Origin: Brachycybe producta
Lineage: Eukaryota; Arthropoda; Diplopoda; Playtdesmida; Andrognathidae
Reading direction: 5' to 3'
DNA length: 64,000 bases
Assembly: GCA_036925085.1 (NCBI GenBank)
Contig: JAUPFP010000032.1
Coordinates: 267,501 to 331,500 of the forward strand
Position 1 is the stretch's first letter, and each line of letters opens with the position of its first letter. Of the stretch, positions 1-11,600 are shown piece by piece. The notes under the pieces were generated by a model, which saw only the letters and a list, made by a program, of their open reading frames with translations, was not told the origin of the DNA and did no database searches. The translations under genes and the position numbers were made by a program.

Positions 1-2577
1 GTGCTTTCACCAACTAAAGTTGGCTTTCAGAAAGGTGCCTACAAAAATGTCTTATGATGCCCTCAGGTTCAAGAGCAATGAATCTCTAAGGGGCTGTAGT
101 AATACCTCCTCCTTCCCTGGTTACTTAACTACAAAGCAAAATTGTTTCACAAAGAATGTTATGTTTTATTTGTTCTCAGTTTAAGGGTAAGGAGTTATGT
201 AGGATGATCTGCTCACACAAACACAAGTAAATAAAACGGCTGTAGGGACGGTCTTACACTTGTCCTGGTCTGTTTTTTTAGGGTATTCATAACCATGTCA
301 CAATTTCGTCTCACTGTTTACGATGGAACTTGATGGTTCTAGACTAAATTGAATTCACCTGAATTCAATCCAGTCTAATGCAATCAAGTTCTGTTTTACC
401 TTAAATGCCTTTCACTATTAATCACATGCAACCAAGTTCTGTTAAAGGCATTTGGCCAATAAATTAAATTCAATTTATTCAGTTACTAATATAAACTATT
501 GAAAAGTATTGATTTAGTAATTTAGCGAAACTTCACCTGAATACATGTAAGTTGAATTTATTTAGCATCTGTGTGTATAAGGTATAATTCTTTAAAATGC
601 TACCCCCCCCCCAACCAAAAAAAAAACAAAGAATAAAAAGGATTTTTTGCTTTACTTACAGTAGTTCTTGGTTCATTTTACTTCTCTTCCTTCTTCGACT
701 TTCTAACTACTCGGTACACTAGTCACCCAGCTGAAATCCAAACTTTACTCTTCAAGGAGGCCTGTAGTATTGTAGATTGTAGTAATGGTCTGGTAGAGTA
801 TCCCTCTGTTTTCCTTTTATAATACTCCTTTGGGGTGTGATTCACTTATTTGGTACCACTTGTTTCTACTCCACAAACCTCCTTTCTTGAGTGAGTATAG
901 CTTTCAACTAACTCCAACTCGTATTGGTCACCTAACCTTTGGATTGTTCACATGATTATCTTGTGGACGTATCGTGTGGTTGATAATCTGGGCTACGTAC
1001 TGGCCCAGAGGTGTATGGTAAGCTACTTGAGTTTTACCCTATTGAACTCTGTTGAAATCATACGTCATTAGTTAATGACCGTGATTTCATGTTATTGACA
1101 TTGATATTGCAAATGGTGCACTTTGCACCCCAAAAAACAGACTAGAGAGAAACTAAAATTTTGTCCCTCTAAATGGACATTGGAACCATTAAAGCAATTG
1201 TACGATATAAGAAATGTAATATCTTCTGATTGCAGTCTCCAACGACCGTTATCTAATTAATTTTCTGTTGGGCGCTTTTCACCAACTAAAGTTGGCTTGA
1301 AGAAAAGCGCTTACAAAGATGTCTTATGATGACCTCAGGTGTAAGAGCAATGAAGCTCTGAGGTTCAGCCGTATTACCCCCCTCTTCTGGTACTTCCAAT
1401 CAAAAAAAGGAAACTTGTTACTTTGCTAAAGAGGTTAAATTTATTTGTTCACAATAAGAAAAAGGGTAGTAGGGACGGTTTTACACTTGCTCTGGTCTGT
1501 TCCTTTGGGGTGTTTGTTTCTAGATTTCCATTAGGGTCTCCCTGTTTATGGCGGAACTTGATCGTTCCAGACTAAATTGAATTCCACTGAACTCAATTCA
1601 GCCTAACACAACCAAGTTCTAGATTGTACTGTCCTAATTCAATTGAGATGTGTTCAAGTTATTGCTACTTCCCATAACCCAACCCAGTACCTTCATCACA
1701 CTTTCACAGTTGAATGCCTCTAGTTTCTAAACACAGTCAATAGTGAAGGGCAATTGGCAAATAAGGTGAACACATTGACTTCAACTTGTTTGGGCATTAT
1801 CATCATAGCCTTTCAACATTATTCTTTTAGTACTTTAATCAAGTTATATCAAAATCAAAGTCAATCAAATCAAATTAAATGAAACCAAATTAAATCAAAT
1901 CAAAGTCAATCAAATCAAATTAAATCAAATCAAATTCAAGTTAGGTCATTTTTTACTTTAGTCTCAGGGCCCACCTGTATTTTGTATAAACCCCCCCCAA
2001 ACTTATTCAATTTGAATTCATTTAGCCTATGTGGATATGAGGTCTAAGTTAAGAAAAGAACAAGAATAAAGGAAACAAGGAAAACTTCTGTGTGACTCAC
2101 AACAATTCTTGGTCCATGGTGTTTCCTCCCTCTTCCCAGTTGCTTGGCACAGATCCTTCCTTCGAACGAGTTCGGTTTTCAACTGACTCTAATTTTTTGT
2201 TTTTCGCAAAAGTAATTTTAATGCGAAGTGGTCACCCAACCTTTGGATTGTTCACATGATTATCATGTGGACATATCATGTGGTTGATAATCAGAGCTAT
2301 TTTCTAGCCCAGAGCTGCATGGCTAGCTAGCGAACTTTTACCCCATTGAATACTCTGTTGAAATCATACGTCATTAGTTAATGACCGTGATTTCATGTTA
2401 TTGACATTGATATTGAAAATGGTGCCCTTTGCACCTCAAAGACAGACCAGAGAGAAAAAATAAATTTTTTGTCTCCCTAAATGGACATTGGAACCATTAA
2501 AGCAATCGTACGATATTGAAATTTAATATCATGTGATTGTAGGCTCCAACGACCGTTATCAAATTAATTTTCTTCAG
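1..2577. repeat. Two tandem ~1.3-kb noncoding units with conserved hairpin islands
   Basis: Unit A (about 1-1269) and unit B (about 1270-2577) run in the same order with blocks of high similarity separated by poorly alignable DNA. Shared blocks include a stem-loop around CCAACTAAAGTTGG (about 8-24 and 1279-1296), a segment beginning TAGGGACGG (243 and 1472), a segment with GATTATC and GATAATC arms (953-990 and 2257-2293), and an exact hairpin GTCATTAGTTAATGAC (1064-1079 and 2371-2386). No long ORF is present. The pattern fits an old tandem duplication in which only some short segments are constrained, as in structured noncoding RNA or regulatory DNA, but a divergent repeat family is also possible. 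Confidence 0.6.
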
Positions 2578-2830
2578 TTACATTTTATTTTTAAATCTAC
2601 TCTACTCTTATTGATCGTCGATCGTGAGCGGCGGTAAGTATCTAATAATAAGGTAAGTGTAGTATGTTCTTGTTAGGTGTACGTTTATGCTACACCTAAC
2701 ATTTCTTTAGTTACATTTTATTTTTACATTCACACTACTCTCGATGATCGATGAGCGAGGTAAGTTTTTACTAAAAAAAAGGTAAGTACTATTTTCTTGT
2801 TAGGTGTATATGCTACTCCTAACACATCTT
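2571..2830 (+). repeat. Tandemly duplicated mini-exon-like segment with hairpins
   Basis: Two ~125-bp copies lie head to tail. Each starts with an acceptor-like T-rich tract ending CAG or TAG, continues TTACATTTTATTTTT, carries about 55 nt up to a strong GGTAAGT donor (2633 and 2758), has a second GGTAAGT shortly after, and ends in an inverted repeat around TTAGGTGTA and TACACCTAA (second copy imperfect). The layout resembles duplicated short exons of an unrecognised transcript. No homologous protein was recognised, and expression is not shown by the sequence. Confidence 0.4.
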
Positions 2831-4700
2831 TATTAGGTCAAGAATGCAGGTAATGTCTGTTTTACTGTTCACCTTCCATTTTGTGAAATTCAAATTTCTT
2901 CTACTGATGTTATGATTTCTATTAGGTCTGTGTTTTGGGTCATTTTCACTGATTTCCTTAAGATTGCATCAGGTAATTTTTTTTCTTTTTCACTTTTAGC
3001 ATCCATTAAAACACTAACAAATTTCAAAGTTATTTTTGAAGCAATATTACAATGTGGTTTAGAAGGGTATATTTCTTTATAAGAAAAATTAAGGGAAACA
3101 AATAGGTGAGGGTTGTGGTCACAAAATTGTTGTTGGGGCTAGCTTTTGAAACAAAAATGAGTCGTAGCACTGTTGGTTGTTTGTTGCTTCAAAGCGGGGG
3201 TGCCCACTTTTCATAACCACTAAACCATCCTCTAACTTACAATATACTCCATTGGATGCCTAATTTGTAATTTACTGTAATTTTTGGTTTGTAGAGTGTT
3301 CATTTTTCTTTTTTTCAGTTTTTTTCTTATGAAGTGGAAACTTCGCCATTGTAATGTATGTATAGAATGTTATATTTGATTGTATGGTGCTATGTGCAGA
3401 GTACATGCGTGTTATTAATTAGTTGTCATGATTTTATGAAATTGGTGCAGAAATTAGTTTTCCTATACTACTGACATTACATTGATTTTGTCCATTGTGT
3501 GTGTGACAAATACATTTTGTTTACCAACACTCCACTCATAATCTAAAAACATACCATAGGTAATTTTTGCAATAGTGTTGCTGAATTGGTGAAATGAAAT
3601 ACGTTTATTAAACCATGAAATGTACAATAGAAGGTTGGCTCACTTAATGAAATCACGTGATATGACAGCACTACATTAGGCTGTCTTATTTTAGACATAA
3701 TTCATATAGTAAATGAAAATACTGATAATTAAAAATTTCATTTCCAGCCAAAAATAAAAGTAAAGATGGTTTGAAAGGTATGGATTCAGTTATTTTTTAT
3801 GACTAGAAATCTCACCAATATGCCATCCACTCTACACATTTCAGTTATAAAAAGTTGTGTCCTATGGGTGTTTTTGATTTTTCAATAAGAAATATTTGCA
3901 GAATTATTTGCAATATATTTCAATTGAACTTGTCTTTTGTAGTCAATTTCTAGCAAGGCATTCATTTAGATTTTATAGTATTTGCTCGTAGGTCGTGTTC
4001 TTAATTTCCAATTATTGAAATTCAATTCAAATTAAAAATGAAGATACATAATACGAGGTAATGTTGCTAATTGTAACTTATTTTAATGAAATATTTGAAC
4101 GTATATTTTGTATGATTAATACTATTTATTATTTTAAGAATTTAAGTGTGTAAATATGATTAAAATAGAGGATAACATTAAAATTAACGTAATGAGCCGC
4201 TAATCCATACAACGTGTCATTACATGGATCATGGTTTTGCTTTTAGGGTACAGACACGTGAGCCGTCTTTTATTAGTTGATATGGGCTGCGAAAAGTAGT
4301 CGAAAGGGCCAGTGGCTGGTGACAAGAGCTGGAGTTAGTTTCTGCCACATGCTGACATCTTTTTGAATTTTAACTTTGACCTCAAAAAAACGTCCTTTTG
4401 TGATTTGCCTTGATGTTGTTCTACAGGGTACTTTTTGAGTTTCCTTTAGCTGGCTCGCTTCTTCCCTGTTTTATTGGAACATTTTTAGGTTGCAATGCGG
4501 TTGGAGCCACTGTTCTTCGTGATATTAAAAATGTTATTTTTATGGCTAGCGTTGCTCGCCCAAGTTAAAGAAAATTGAAATTTTTAAAGAAATATTTTTC
4601 CAAAACTTCAAAAATATCCGTTAATATACATTCTCACAGGTTTCCTGGTTAGCAAAGAAGATATTTGGTCGGAACCAACAGGAATATACAGATGTAACTC
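2831..4700. other. AT-rich intergenic DNA, nothing recognised
   Basis: This stretch is AT-rich with no ORF above noise and no recognisable gene, RNA or repeat family on either strand. Confidence 0.5.
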
Positions 4701-4734
4701 AACTAAGGGCTTTTCCTATGGAGGAGTCATGCCA

Positions 4735-5095
4735 ACACTAGAGGTGGCAATGGGTAGAACCAAAACGTTTCTACTCAGTTTGGAAACAGGTTCTGATCAG
4801 TTCGTGGATCGTGATGAACCAGTCCCCAATACGCATTAGCAGATTTGCACAGATGCGCGAATCTGCTAATGCATTTGAACCGGTTCATCAAGATTGATGA
4901 GCTGATCAGAACCTGGTTCCCAATATACATTAGCAGATTTGTGCAGCAAGGGTAGAACCGAACCGAAGCTACTCAATTCGGAACCAGTTCTTATCAGTTT
5001 GAAATTTACTGGTGAACCAATTGTGTCAGTTCCATTAATTGGCGAACCGGTTCCGAACCGTTTACCTTTACTTGCCGGGTGCGGGCGCCCGGCAA
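4735..5095. repeat. Dispersed palindromic element, GAACCGGTTC family
   Basis: The segment is rich in complementary GAACCGGTTC-type motifs and paired arms such as CATTAGCAGATTTG and its reverse complement. The same phrases (CGGAACCAGTTCTTATCAG, CATTAGCAGATTTG) recur at 18090-18350, 56790-57085 and 59890-60120. The element looks like a short nonautonomous foldback repeat with no coding capacity. Confidence 0.7.
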
Positions 5096-5148
5096 GTGGT
5101 TAGTAGTTGAAACTGAGTGGCGCCACAGGAGGTTGGTTCTTAAATGAT

Positions 5149-5434
5149 TAAGGCTGTACCGATACTGAACCGATCACACAAAAAATTGGCATGCCGATAG
5201 ATTTATCCGAGCCGATTATGCCGAATTTCACTACCGATTTTTGCTACTGGAGTTTCTGGTACGAAAAGTGTAGGCTGTAAATTTGGTAATAAATTGATTG
5301 ACCTTTCACCGCTGACGTTTTATAGGAGAGCAGACCTAATTGTTGAGTGCGTTAATGATCGGAAATCGGTTAACATTTGTTCGCCGATTAGCAGTAAATC
5401 GCCAAAAATCGGCTCGGTTACAGCCTTAATAATA
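5149..5434. mobile_element. MITE-like element with terminal inverted repeats
   Basis: The ends are inverted copies: TTAAGGCTGTACCGATACTG on the left and the complement of GGCTCGGTTACAGCCTTAAT on the right. The interior holds further complementary GCCGATT-type motifs and no ORF. It is about 285 bp, typical of a nonautonomous DNA transposon. Confidence 0.55.
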
Positions 5435-5464
5435 ATGAATAAAAATGTTTAAAAAAAACTGAAA

Positions 5465-5470
5465 TTTATT
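5465..5470 (-). terminator. Candidate polyadenylation signal of PLA2G15
   Basis: AATAAA on the minus strand, about 210 bp past the PLA2G15 stop codon. Position is plausible but the DNA is AT-rich, so chance occurrence is possible. Confidence 0.4.
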
Positions 5471-5679
5471 ATGAGTATATTACTGGTTTGCAAAATATGA
5501 CATTTTTACATTTTAAATTTTAAAACATTTTACTTCAATTTGAATTTTTTTTTTTCGTGGTCTGTCCACGAAATTCGAGAAACGCTTTAAAATATTTTTG
5601 TCGATTAACATTTTTTTTGATGAATTTTCGTAAAAAATTATTAATTTAGAATTAACCTTCTGGTTTTTTTGGTAAAATT

Positions 5680-8600
5680 TTAAATATTCTTTGGTTTTCG
5701 TCTAGTTTTAGTAACTAGTGACTTAATATAGCTCAGGACTGGCGGATGACGAATAATTGTCATATGGTCGACGCCATCGAAAGACTGAGCATAAATGTTT
5801 TGACTTTGTTGTCCTTGCCAACGAAGACAGCCTTCGAGGCTACGTCTGTTAACCGTTCCGTCTCCTGGTCCGTACGTTATCGTTGGACTATTACTGGGAA
5901 TCGTTTTGTACGTGATCCTGCAATGAAGGTAAAAATGTCACTTATTTAATTCGGCGTTTTGTTTCATGAAGAGAAAAATGTCTAACCTCTCTTCCGTATC
6001 GACGTTGTCGCCATACAAACAGTGAATCTCGACTTGGGGTGGTTTAAAATCGCTAATGAGGTCTTTGGTATCTAGATGCATGTTGTAGCCGTCGCTATTA
6101 TCGAGGTCTTGAAAATAAGCCTCGTAATCGTTAACGGTGTAGTTGCGCGTGCTCGTGCTGATGAGTATTTCATCCGGTGACCAGAACTTATCGTTTGGAA
6201 GGAGAAAAGCTAAACTGGGGTTCGTTATTTGCTCGGCACGAAGAGTCCAAGCGCTTAGAACGTAAATTCCAAGGTTATCTCCTGTAATATACAAATTTAA
6301 GCATTCAAAACCACACTAAAAAGCAATTCTAAAATTTTGTTTAAGAGGCTACATCGCAAAATTACTTTAAAATTATATTGAAGTTTGTCCAATTTTGATG
6401 GTTCAAAGTGCAATGTGTGCAGCCTTAAATATATGCTGATCGAGTGATAGAATGACAACAAATTGGTGTTTTTCCATTTTTAAAAACTATTTCAAAATCG
6501 CAAATTTCTAACTTATGTTAAACTCCTTTGAGTACGCCTAAATAAGAAAAAAACATCCATTAAAATCTTCGTAAAAATACGTTAAAATTATTTTAAAAAA
6601 CCACAAATAAACCACAGTGAAGCCAAAACATTGGCGCACGTGCTGATTTGTTTCTGATTTTTTAAAATTAATTTGAGGTATTTTTACGAGCATTTTAACG
6701 GAGGTTTTTTTGCTTACAAGTGCGTACTCAATTGAGTTTAACATAAGTTAGATATTCGCGATTTTGAATTATTTTTTAAAAAATAGAAGCACACTTTCCA
6801 ATTTATTGTCATTCAATCACTCGATCAGCATATATTTAAGGTGCACATTGCACTTTGAACCATCAAAATAGGACAACTTTAAATATGAAAAATAAACATA
6901 TTTCCGCCGCAACTGCTGTATTTTAAAAAATTAACGTTTCTTCTTTAACATCGGGTCTATGGGCTCAATAGAAAACCGATGCTAGCGCTCTTTGCGGAGA
7001 TTTTTCAAAGTAATTTTGCGATGTAGCCACAAAGCGAATCTTTATTTTTGTTATTTTCTTTTTATATTTATCTCTAAATAATGAACGTTTTCTCGATCTT
7101 TCGGTTCATAATTTTCATTAATAAATTACCCGAAGAATAAACTTTCATTGCTTTGACGGCTCCACCCCAAACCCCACCCAAAGTAACTAGAGCGTGGATG
7201 TATTTGTTTTTCCACGATTTGCTCTGTTTGTTTAAGAAGTACAACATGTAGCGAGAACCGAGACTGTGAGCAACTAGTACGATCGGAAGATTTCCGTTTG
7301 TTTTGTACGTATCTTCGACTAGAGCGGTCAGATTTGCGAAATAGTCGTCGCCTTCGTCTGAAATTCACAAAAAATAACAAAGTTAATAATTATTCGTAGC
7401 GTTAAATTAAGCTGCTTTTTAAAAAAAAGGTTGCTTACTCGGAGCCTTACGAAAGTCATACGGAGCTCCTCTGATCGATTTTCCCCTTTCGTAACCAAGC
7501 GAAACCAGCATTTCCACGATATCTTTGAAGTAAGCGCCTAAAAAGGATTTAACTAACGTTGAGTCAAAAGAACCATATTAAGGTGTGGGACCTATAGGTT
7601 TTTTGGTTAGTATTGGTTACGAACGATGCTCCTAGATGGCGTGACGTCTGTCTACGCCCAGGAAAACAACATTTCAAGGAGCGAATCTACTAAAAACAAG
7701 TATGGAGCTTCTTCCAATCATCTTACAAACGAAACTGAAATTGTTTTCGAAACTAGATGCATAAATTAACAGGGTGATTACTTTTTTGTGACGAGATCTG
7801 TTCAAAAGTAATCGTTTAATGAGTTTTAAAACGTCGATTTTCGTTTTCGATTAGAAAAACTGTCCTAAAACGATTATTTCCAAACAATGGTCTACACGAA
7901 AAAGTAACCAATCGATTAATTTATTCATTTAGTTTCTGAAAGAGTTTAAATTTCGTTTAAAGGATGCTTTTAAGGAGCTCCATACTTGAAGCGGTAAATT
8001 CGCTAGCGTTGAAATGTTTTTTTTTCTTCCTCTGTATTGGTCACGAACTGACACCCAGTGATGGCCGCCCTTTAGGAACACAATTTACAACCAAAAACCT
8101 TCCATTCCGCGTGAAAAATCCTTAATCCGTACCCTCCGAAGATTTGCTCGGATCGAGCCATTCGACGCTGCTCGTATTGCCGAAGTCCGGAATCCTCGTT
8201 TCGACACCTGGCGAGTTGGTCGTCTGTCGTGTTTTGTTATCGTAAACCAACCTAAGATTGTCGTAAAGTCGATGAAAAATATTTTTTTAGCTTTCGAACC
8301 TGGCGTTCGACAAATTGTGAATTTACCGAACGTTGTCGACAAAACAGTCCAATACAAATGGCACCATCAATTCGAGGTTGAGCCAAATGTTGAAGAAGTC
8401 GTCTGTTTTTTTATCACACAAGTAGTGAACGACGGAAGACTTATTTAACCGTGCTTCAATATGGCTGCCACCATCGCCCGGAACTGAAAAAAATGTACAA
8501 CTACATAAGAATTTCCGCACTACGGTTCGAAAACGTCGTGCGGGCTTGTTCGTAATCGACGGTAGCCAGCGCAAGGCAAGGGGGAACACGCGCCTGGCGC

Positions 8601-11600
8601 CAGAATCAGGCGCACCAAAATCAAAATTGGTCACGTGGGGCCACTTTTATAGCCAATGTACTAATTTATGTAACGCCCCTAGTAGGTGGCGCCATTGTAG
8701 GACGCCCTTCCCTATTTCTAAGAATGGGGCGCAAGCAGTGGCGCGCGCCAAGAGCCAAAACCTCAGTCAAGAGAGGCGATTGAACAAACGCCAAACTGAA
8801 TAACCGCCATATTTTTGGCTTTTATTCGATTTGCCGGTTGTTCCAATTGGCGCTTAATCAGTTTGGCGTTTGTTCAATTTAGCGCTTATTCAGATTTGCG
8901 TTTAAGTTATCAACAAATGTCGATAACAACGTTAATAGCAAAATGTCATTAACATTTTTTTTATAGAAACTTTTAATAATGTTAACTACAAATGTTGATA
9001 AAGTTAATGTCAAAATGTTATTAACATTTCTAGAGACTTAACAATGTCAATAGTAAATGTTATCAACAAATGTTGATAACAAAGTTAATGTCAAAATGTT
9101 ATTAACATTTTTAGAGACGTTTAACAATGTCAATAGCAAATGTTATCAACAAATGTTGATAACAAAGTTAATGTCAAAATGTTATTAACATTTCTAGAGA
9201 CTTTAATAGTGTCAATAGCAAATGTTATCAACAAATGTTGATAACAAAGTTAATGTCAAAACGTTATTAGACTTTTAGAGACTTTCAGAGACTTTTAACA
9301 ATGTCAATAGCAAATGTTGATAACAAACTTAATAGCAACATGTTATTAACATTTCTAGCGACTTAACATTTAGGCCCTGTTACCAGTTGACGTTACTTTA
9401 CTTTACTTTTGTTTATTTAAAAAATATAAAAATATTATTAGGGCTCAGATTTTTATGCAAAATTATCAAAGCAAAGGTTTCTCAATTTGTGGCCCCCAAG
9501 TGCCATTTATGAATTATCATTGAAGTTGTTCTATTGATGACGATTTCTTCACAATTATCACTTGGGCCAAAAATCCGAACCCTATTTGATTAATTATCAG
9601 CGTGGTACTGCAATGAATACAGCCTTGAACTCTTTATTTATAGTGCGATACACTTGGACTGACTGTTTACAACTTGCATGATCAATTACCAAATAGTTTC
9701 GCTATCTCTTAAATGATGAAATTACAAGTGACGTCACTGCTTTTATCTTTTGTTTTTCAATTTTGAAACATTTCCTGATTGCAAAATAGACAATTGGGGG
9801 GGTTGGGGGAGTAATGATTCAGAAATTTAAGTGTTGCTTAAACACTAACGAGGAATTGAAAGTGGGCAAGAAACTAGAAGGCGGCTTTATAGATATTTAT
9901 TTTGTTTTTCTCCCTCCAAATGGCGCGCCTGCAGTGACCATTATTCGGGGCGACTGAATAAGCGCCACATAACAAACGCCAAACTGAATAAGCGCCAAAT
10001 GAAACAAACGCAAAACTGAATAAGCGCCAAATTTTTCGCTTTTATTCAGTTTGGCGTTTCTTCCATTTGGCTCTTATTCAGTTTGGCGTTTGTTCCATTT
10101 GGCGCTTATTCAGTTTGGCGTTTGTTCCATTTGGCGCTTATTCAGTTTGACGTTTGTTCCATTTGGCGTTTATTCAGCTTGGCGGTTATTCAGGTTTTTT
10201 GTAAATTCTGATGGTCCAATATTGTGAGCTTTTATAGACGTCAGACTGTGCAGATTTACAAACAGAACATGCTAACCTAACCTAACCTAACCAATCCTAA
10301 CCTAACCTAACCAAACCTAACCTAACAATGTGTTTATCACATTTTGGCGGTTATTCAGTTTGGCGTTTGTTCTATTTAGCTTTTATTCAGTTTGGCGTTT
10401 GTTCCATTTGGCGTTTATTCAGTTTGGCGTTAATTCAGATTGGCGTTAATTCAGATTGGCGTTTGTTCAATTTGGCGCTTGTTCAAATTGGCGCTTGATC
10501 AGCGCCACCTATTATTCCTATAGGAGGTCTGTCTTCCCTTCAACCCACGGTTTTGAGAAAATTTTTATTTTTCAGGTGAACGTTTTTCAGGAGAAACATT
10601 ACGAAAAAATTCAAAGTGTTTTAGAAACTAGAATAGTTGGCGATAATGCTAAAAGTTTTTTTTCGTGATGATATCTTTTAAAATAAACTTTTTAGGACAA
10701 TTTGAAAATTAGTCGAAAATAGGTTTTCATGAAGAAAAAAAAATGACCCGTTTTGTGTTTTTTAAAATTGTTTATTTTGTAAGATTTTGCAAAGAAAAAA
10801 CTTTAGCATCATCTTTTACCATTCTAGTTTCGAAAACAATTTCATTTTTTTTCCTAATGTTGTTTTTAAAAAAACGTTCGCTTGACGTGTTTGCATCGAA
10901 ATTTTCCAAAAAACGTCTATGGAGCATAGCCTTAGCCACTGCAGTGGCACCGCCTGGCGGAACAAAAGCAAACTGAATAAAGCCACCTTAATAGTATTTT
11001 TATATTGAAGTAAACTTTTTATAGCTAAAAATTAACATTAGAAAGTTTATTTTGAAAGATATCAACATGGAACCCTTCTAGTTTTTAAAACACTTTCTAG
11101 TTTCTATTTTAAAAAAAAGTGAAAGTAATTAAAATGAAGCTGTTTATTTGCCAATTTTTTCTTTGTCTAATTATACTATTCAATTTTTAATTATATATCT
11201 TAAAATTGGACAATACATTTAAATATTGACTCAGCCAATTTATTTTAGGCAGTTTGCAGAATGTCTACATCAACAAACCAATCTTAAAATAGCAACATTT
11301 TCTAGATTGGCTTGTTGTTCCATTAGGCATTTTACACATTGACTAGGCTATTAGGCATTTTTTACATTGACTAATATTTTAGGTATTTATAACAAAAGAG
11401 CCAATTACATAATGCATCAACTTGCTAGTTTTGGGCATTTTGCACATTGACTGACATTCAGGCAGTTTGTAGAATATCTACATCAACAAGCCAATCACTA
11501 TAATGGCAACATTTTGTAGATATGCTTGTCGTTTTCGGCGTTATTCACATTGACTGACATTCAGGCAGTTTACAGAATGTCAACATAAACAAGCGTAATC

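Noticed and set aside
1310..1365. Box C/D snoRNA (ATGATGA and CTGA motifs at 1326 and 1355)
   Set aside because: The boxes are too close together for a normal snoRNA, and box C is not kept in the tandem copy at 56-61.
5918..5941. 24-nt ultra-short intron in PLA2G15
   Set aside because: A 69-nt intron using the donor at 5986 gives the exact family spacing, so the shorter one is not needed (kept only as a point to test).
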